In this document: positions 5,747 through 8,256 of the stretch, one piece after another
Layout: every line of letters begins with the position of its first letter
Position numbering within the stretch: the first letter of the stretch is position 1
DNA from: Oscillospiraceae bacterium
GTDB lineage: Bacteria; Bacillota; Clostridia; UBA1381
Direction of reading: 5' to 3'
NCBI GenBank assembly: GCA_020860985.1
Contig: JAJBTG010000169.1
Span: 1-8,256 of the forward strand
Length of the DNA stretch: 8,256 nucleotides
Program-made: the position numbers and the translations under genes
Notes under the pieces: model-generated
The model's database searches: none
Seen by the model: the letters and a program-made list of their open reading frames with translations, nothing else
What the model was told of the DNA's origin: nothing

Positions 5747-7005
5747 AAAAGCTTTTGATACTTTTAATGACCCTGTGCTTCACGCTTATCCTTGCGGGCG
5801 GCTGCGCGCATATCGAGGAAGCGGAGGATGAAATCGAGGAAGAGGTTGAAATTCAAACTCTTACAGTTGAAAACCCCGAGTATTACACTAAATTCAAGGA
5901 CGATAATATTTCTATAAATGTCTACAATTGGGGCGAATACATATCGGACGGAAGCGAGGAGGGAACTCTTAACGTAAACGATGAATTTACGGCTCTGACC
6001 GGTATTAAGGTAAACTACAGTACATATGCCACGAACGAGGAGCTGTACGCAAAGCTTAAGGGCGGCGGCGCAAGCTATGATATAATTATCCCGTCCGACT
6101 ATATGATTTCAAGAATGATTAAGGAGGATATGCTTGAACCTCTTAACATGGATAATATACCCAATTTCAAGTATATAATGGACAAATTCCAAAACCCCGA
6201 GTATGATGAGGGTTCAAGGTATTCGGTTCCGTACACATGGGGAACGGTCGGAATTATTTACGACAGCACCCTTGTTGAGGAGGAAAACATAGATTGGGAT
6301 ATTTTGTGGAATGAGGACTATGCCGACAGAATTTTAATGTTCGACAACCCGCGCGACGCGTTTGCGATTGCGGAAATAATGCTCGGATATTCTCTTAATA
6401 CCGAGGATTCGGAGGAATTGGAGAAAGCGGCGGAAAAGCTAAAGGAGCAAAAAAAGGTTGTTCAGGCGTATGTAATGGATGAAATATTCGATAAAATGGG
6501 CGCGGGTGAAGCGCTGATTGCTCCGTATTACGCCGGCGATGCCGTGACGCTTATGGACGAATACGAGGATTTAGCCTTTGTTATTCCCGAAAGCGGAACG
6601 AATTTGTTCATTGACGCGCTTTGTATTCCAAAGGGTTCGGCGCATAAGGAAGCCGCGGAGATGTATATCAATTTTATGTGCGAGCCGGATATAGCGTATG
6701 CAACAACGGATTACATCGGCTATTCAACGCCTAATTCAGCCGCGTATGAGATGTTGGATGATGAGATTAAAAACGACGGAATTTCCTATCTTGACGACGA
6801 ATATTTGGAAACAAAAACAACAACATTTAAAAACCTGTCCGACGAGGCAAATTTGCAAATGCAGACGCTGTGGACGGAGATGAAATCTGCCGAGGCGCAG
6901 ACTCCGAACAAGTGGATAGTGCCGCTGTTTATGGGATTGTGCATAGCTGCCTCGATTATCATATTGATACGCAGATACATTAAAAATAAGCGGGACATTT
7001 TTTAG
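5743..7005 (+). CDS. potD: Spermidine/putrescine-binding lipoprotein PotD with an extra C-terminal membrane helix
   Basis: PotD captures polyamines outside the membrane and delivers them to PotB and PotC. Residues 1-20 form a lipoprotein signal ending LAGGC, with the lipidated cysteine at 21, followed by an acidic linker rich in Glu (24-37). The binding fold follows: INVYNWGEYI (58-67), YSTYATNEELYAKL, SYDIIIPSDYMI, SVPYTWGTVG (161-170), MFDNPRDAF (199-207) and YIGYSTPN (324-331). By remembered alignment to E. coli PotD, Asp168 and Glu171 become Asn202 and Asp205, and the pocket tryptophans 229 and 255 become Tyr262 or Tyr263 and Phe289; Asp257 is kept as Asp291. The fold ends near 384, then residues 391-409 form a hydrophobic helix with a basic tail (RRYIKNKR), making the protein 420 residues instead of about 350. 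The family call is firm; preference among polyamines is not resolved. Confidence 0.93.
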   Translation: MKKLLILLMTLCFTLILAGGCAHIEEAEDEIEEEVEIQTLTVENPEYYTKFKDDNISINVYNWGEYISDGSEEGTLNVNDEFTALTGIKVNYSTYATNEELYAKLKGGGASYDIIIPSDYMISRMIKEDMLEPLNMDNIPNFKYIMDKFQNPEYDEGSRYSVPYTWGTVGIIYDSTLVEEENIDWDILWNEDYADRILMFDNPRDAFAIAEIMLGYSLNTEDSEELEKAAEKLKEQKKVVQAYVMDEIFDKMGAGEALIAPYYAGDAVTLMDEYEDLAFVIPESGTNLFIDALCIPKGSAHKEAAEMYINFMCEPDIAYATTDYIGYSTPNSAAYEMLDDEIKNDGISYLDDEYLETKTTTFKNLSDEANLQMQTLWTEMKSAEAQTPNKWIVPLFMGLCIAASIIILIRRYIKNKRDIF

Positions 7006-7031
7006 GCGGAAATTTCGAGGAATTAAAATTT

Positions 7032-7082
7032 ACGGCTGTCGGTGATTTGTCAACATGACAAATTTGCCGACAGCCGTTTTTT
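7032..7082 (+). terminator. Strong bipartite terminator after potD, between convergent genes
   Basis: ACGGCTGTCGGT (7032-7043) pairs with GCCGACAGCCGT (7066-7077), with one wobble pair, and an inner stem ATTTGTCA (7045-7052) pairs with TGACAAAT (7056-7063) around a 3-nt loop. Six T (7077-7082) follow, the classic rightward intrinsic terminator for potABCD. Read leftward, the same stem follows the ddh stop by only a few bases and ends in TAAATTTT, so it may also serve ddh less efficiently. Confidence 0.88.
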
Positions 7083-7083
7083 A

Positions 7084-8070
7084 TTACAATAAATTTTTAC
7101 GCAGGTATTCGCCATCCTGCTTGCATAGATATGCCGGAGCTATATCAAATACCGTTTTACATCCGCATTGTCCCTCTTTATTCAGTCTGTATGCGGCTCT
7201 GGCGTACGCTATTAATACCGATGAAGTAAATTCGGGGTTTGAATCAAGCTTCAGGCTGTATTCGATAACGTGATTATTTTCATTGTTCCAACCGGTTTTT
7301 CCGCATCTGATAACAAAGCCGCCGTGGGGAATAGCGCTGTGGTTTGCCTTTAATTCGTCCTCGGAGATGAAATGCACGGTGGTGTCATAGTCCGCGAAAT
7401 AATTGGGCATGGTCTTGATTTCCAGCTCTATGCGCGACTTGTCCGCGCCGTCCTCGGCAACCACATAACATTCACGTGTATGCTTTTGACGTGTTGAAAG
7501 CTCGGGATTTTCACCGCTGCGTACCGCTTCGAGCGCGGATTCCACTGGAACGGTATACTGCTTCGCATCCTTAACACCGTCAATACGTCTTATCGCGTCC
7601 GAATGTCCCTGACTTACGCCTCTGCCCCAGAATGTATAGTCCTTGCCATCCGATAAAATAGCGTTCGCGTACAGGCGGTTAAGTGAAAACATTCCCGGGT
7701 CCCAACCGACGGATATTATCCCGACATTGCCGCCGGCTTTTGCCGCCGCGTCAACCTCGGCGAAATGCTCCGGGATTTTCGCGTGCGTGTCAAAGCTGTC
7801 AATTACATTAAAATACTTTGCGTATTCGGGAGTTTGCTTCGGTAAATCCGTTGCGCTGCCGCCGCATAGAATTAAAACGTCAATATCGTCCTTGTGCATT
7901 GCGGCTTCGTCCGCGGAATACACGGGAACGCCGTCGGTCAGGATTTTAACGTCCGACGGATTTCGTCTTGTAAAAACCGCCGCAAGCTCCATGTCGTCAT
8001 TCTGCTTTACGGCACATTCAATACCGCGTCCGAGATTTCCGTATCCCAAAATTCCTATTTTGATTTTCAT
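7084..8070 (-). CDS. ddh: meso-Diaminopimelate D-dehydrogenase
   Basis: Ddh makes meso-2,6-diaminopimelate in one NADPH-dependent step by reductive amination of tetrahydrodipicolinate (EC 1.4.1.16), bypassing the succinylase or acetylase branches of lysine and peptidoglycan synthesis in the cytoplasm. At 328 residues it has the family length. The N-terminal Rossmann motif is GILGYGNLGRG (7-17). Further marks are CGGSATDLPKQTPEYAKYFN, SVGWDPGMFSLNRL, FWGRGVSQGHSDAIRRIDGV, the substrate-side HGGFVIRCGKTGWNNENNHV and IEYSLKLDSNPEFT; these closely resemble the Clostridia-type enzymes I know. ATG 8070 is supported by GGAG at 8080-8083, 9 nt upstream on this strand. It stands alone, convergent with potABCD, sharing the terminator and using its own promoter at 8119-8147. 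No other lysine gene is in the window. Confidence 0.95.
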   Translation of the reverse strand: MKIKIGILGYGNLGRGIECAVKQNDDMELAAVFTRRNPSDVKILTDGVPVYSADEAAMHKDDIDVLILCGGSATDLPKQTPEYAKYFNVIDSFDTHAKIPEHFAEVDAAAKAGGNVGIISVGWDPGMFSLNRLYANAILSDGKDYTFWGRGVSQGHSDAIRRIDGVKDAKQYTVPVESALEAVRSGENPELSTRQKHTRECYVVAEDGADKSRIELEIKTMPNYFADYDTTVHFISEDELKANHSAIPHGGFVIRCGKTGWNNENNHVIEYSLKLDSNPEFTSSVLIAYARAAYRLNKEGQCGCKTVFDIAPAYLCKQDGEYLRKNLL

Positions 8071-8103
8071 AATAAGTCACTCCAATTTCATTAGTTTTAA
8101 TGA

Positions 8104-8117
8104 TTAGCCATTGCTAA
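8104..8117. promoter_or_regulatory. Small dyad at the ddh transcription start
   Basis: TTAGC (8104-8108) and GCTAA (8113-8117) form a dyad with a 4-nt centre, immediately downstream of the -10 box of the ddh promoter. Its placement would suit a repressor site. A dyad this short in AT-rich DNA can arise by chance. Confidence 0.25.
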
Positions 8118-8118
8118 C

Positions 8119-8147
8119 ATTATACCAAATGCGGATATAAATTACAA
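8119..8147 (-). promoter_or_regulatory. Sigma-A promoter of ddh
   Basis: Read on the - strand, the -35 box TTGTAA (8147-8142) and a perfect -10 box TATAAT (8124-8119) are 17 nt apart. The expected start is near 8112, giving a leader of about 40 nt before ATG 8070. There is no other gene between it and ddh. Confidence 0.75.
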
Positions 8148-8203
8148 TAGGAAAATCAAACTTTTACAATATAAATTTTAAATAATTTAAAGGGCAGCCA
8201 CAG

Positions 8204-8212
8204 TGATATAAT
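8204..8212 (+). promoter_or_regulatory. Extended -10 promoter pointing out of the right edge
   Basis: TGATATAAT contains a perfect -10 box (8207-8212) preceded by the extended TG element (8204-8205). No good -35 box is seen at the right distance; the region upstream is AT-rich (8161-8190), which could act as an UP-like element. It would serve a gene beyond the window, divergent from ddh. Confidence 0.5.
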
Positions 8213-8228
8213 CCCCTTAGAGTAGACA

Positions 8229-8253
8229 CTTGAAATAACAAAAAGATTTCAAG
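8229..8253 (+). repeat. Perfect 8-bp inverted repeat at the right edge
   Basis: CTTGAAAT (8229-8236) pairs with ATTTCAAG (8246-8253) around a 9-nt A-rich loop, about 10 nt downstream of the expected start from the promoter at 8204-8212. It would form a hairpin in the leader of the unseen gene. Such a stem is compatible with a regulated leader or with the front end of an insertion sequence; too little is visible to decide. Confidence 0.45.
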
Positions 8254-8256
8254 ACT

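Noticed and set aside
7643..8107. 154-codon + strand frame antisense to ddh
   Set aside because: It is a mirror of a well-conserved gene and shows no family features or ribosome site of its own.
1..8256. tRNA, rRNA, CRISPR arrays or complete insertion sequences
   Set aside because: Reading through found no cloverleaf, no regularly spaced direct repeats and no transposase frame in the window.

Overview
The window reads as chromosomal DNA of a member of the Bacillota, probably a gut-type Clostridia. The support is indirect: strong AGGAGG-type ribosome binding sites, TTG starts, sigma-A promoters with an extended -10, a Gram-positive style potABCD operon with a lipoprotein PotD, and a one-step meso-diaminopimelate dehydrogenase of the Clostridia type. 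No single marker fixes the genus. Eight protein genes and one gene fragment at the left edge fit in about 8.2 kb. No tRNA, rRNA, CRISPR array or complete mobile element was seen.

Layout. (1) Positions 3-836 hold the C-terminal part of an SseB-family protein whose N-terminus lies beyond the left edge. (2) Positions 905-2745 hold three tightly packed genes on the + strand: a DJ-1/PfpI (YajL-like) protein, 5-formyltetrahydrofolate cyclo-ligase and a TatD/YcfH metal-dependent hydrolase. The last two junctions overlap, so this is an operon of small housekeeping or damage-repair functions. (3) Positions 2746-3073 hold no protein gene, but are full of structure: three consecutive hairpins, a long dyad across the -35 box of a very good promoter, and a leader of about 100 nt with its own hairpins and a possible 16-codon leader peptide. 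(4) Positions 3074-7005 hold potABCD, a complete spermidine/putrescine ABC importer: ATPase, two permeases and a binding protein, with ATGA overlaps at potA/potB and potC/potD. (5) Positions 7032-7082 hold a long bipartite terminator between convergent genes. (6) Positions 7084-8070, on the - strand, hold ddh, with its own promoter at 8119-8147. (7) The last 100 bases hold an extended -10 promoter pointing right and an inverted repeat, apparently the leader of a gene beyond the window.

How the genes work together: PotD captures polyamines at the outer membrane face, PotB and PotC form the channel, and PotA powers import. Ddh makes meso-diaminopimelate for lysine and peptidoglycan. The first operon recycles 5-formyl-THF and probably handles damaged proteins and nucleic acids. 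The coding content is ordinary. The most unusual material is the regulatory region before potA and the extra C-terminal membrane helix on PotD.
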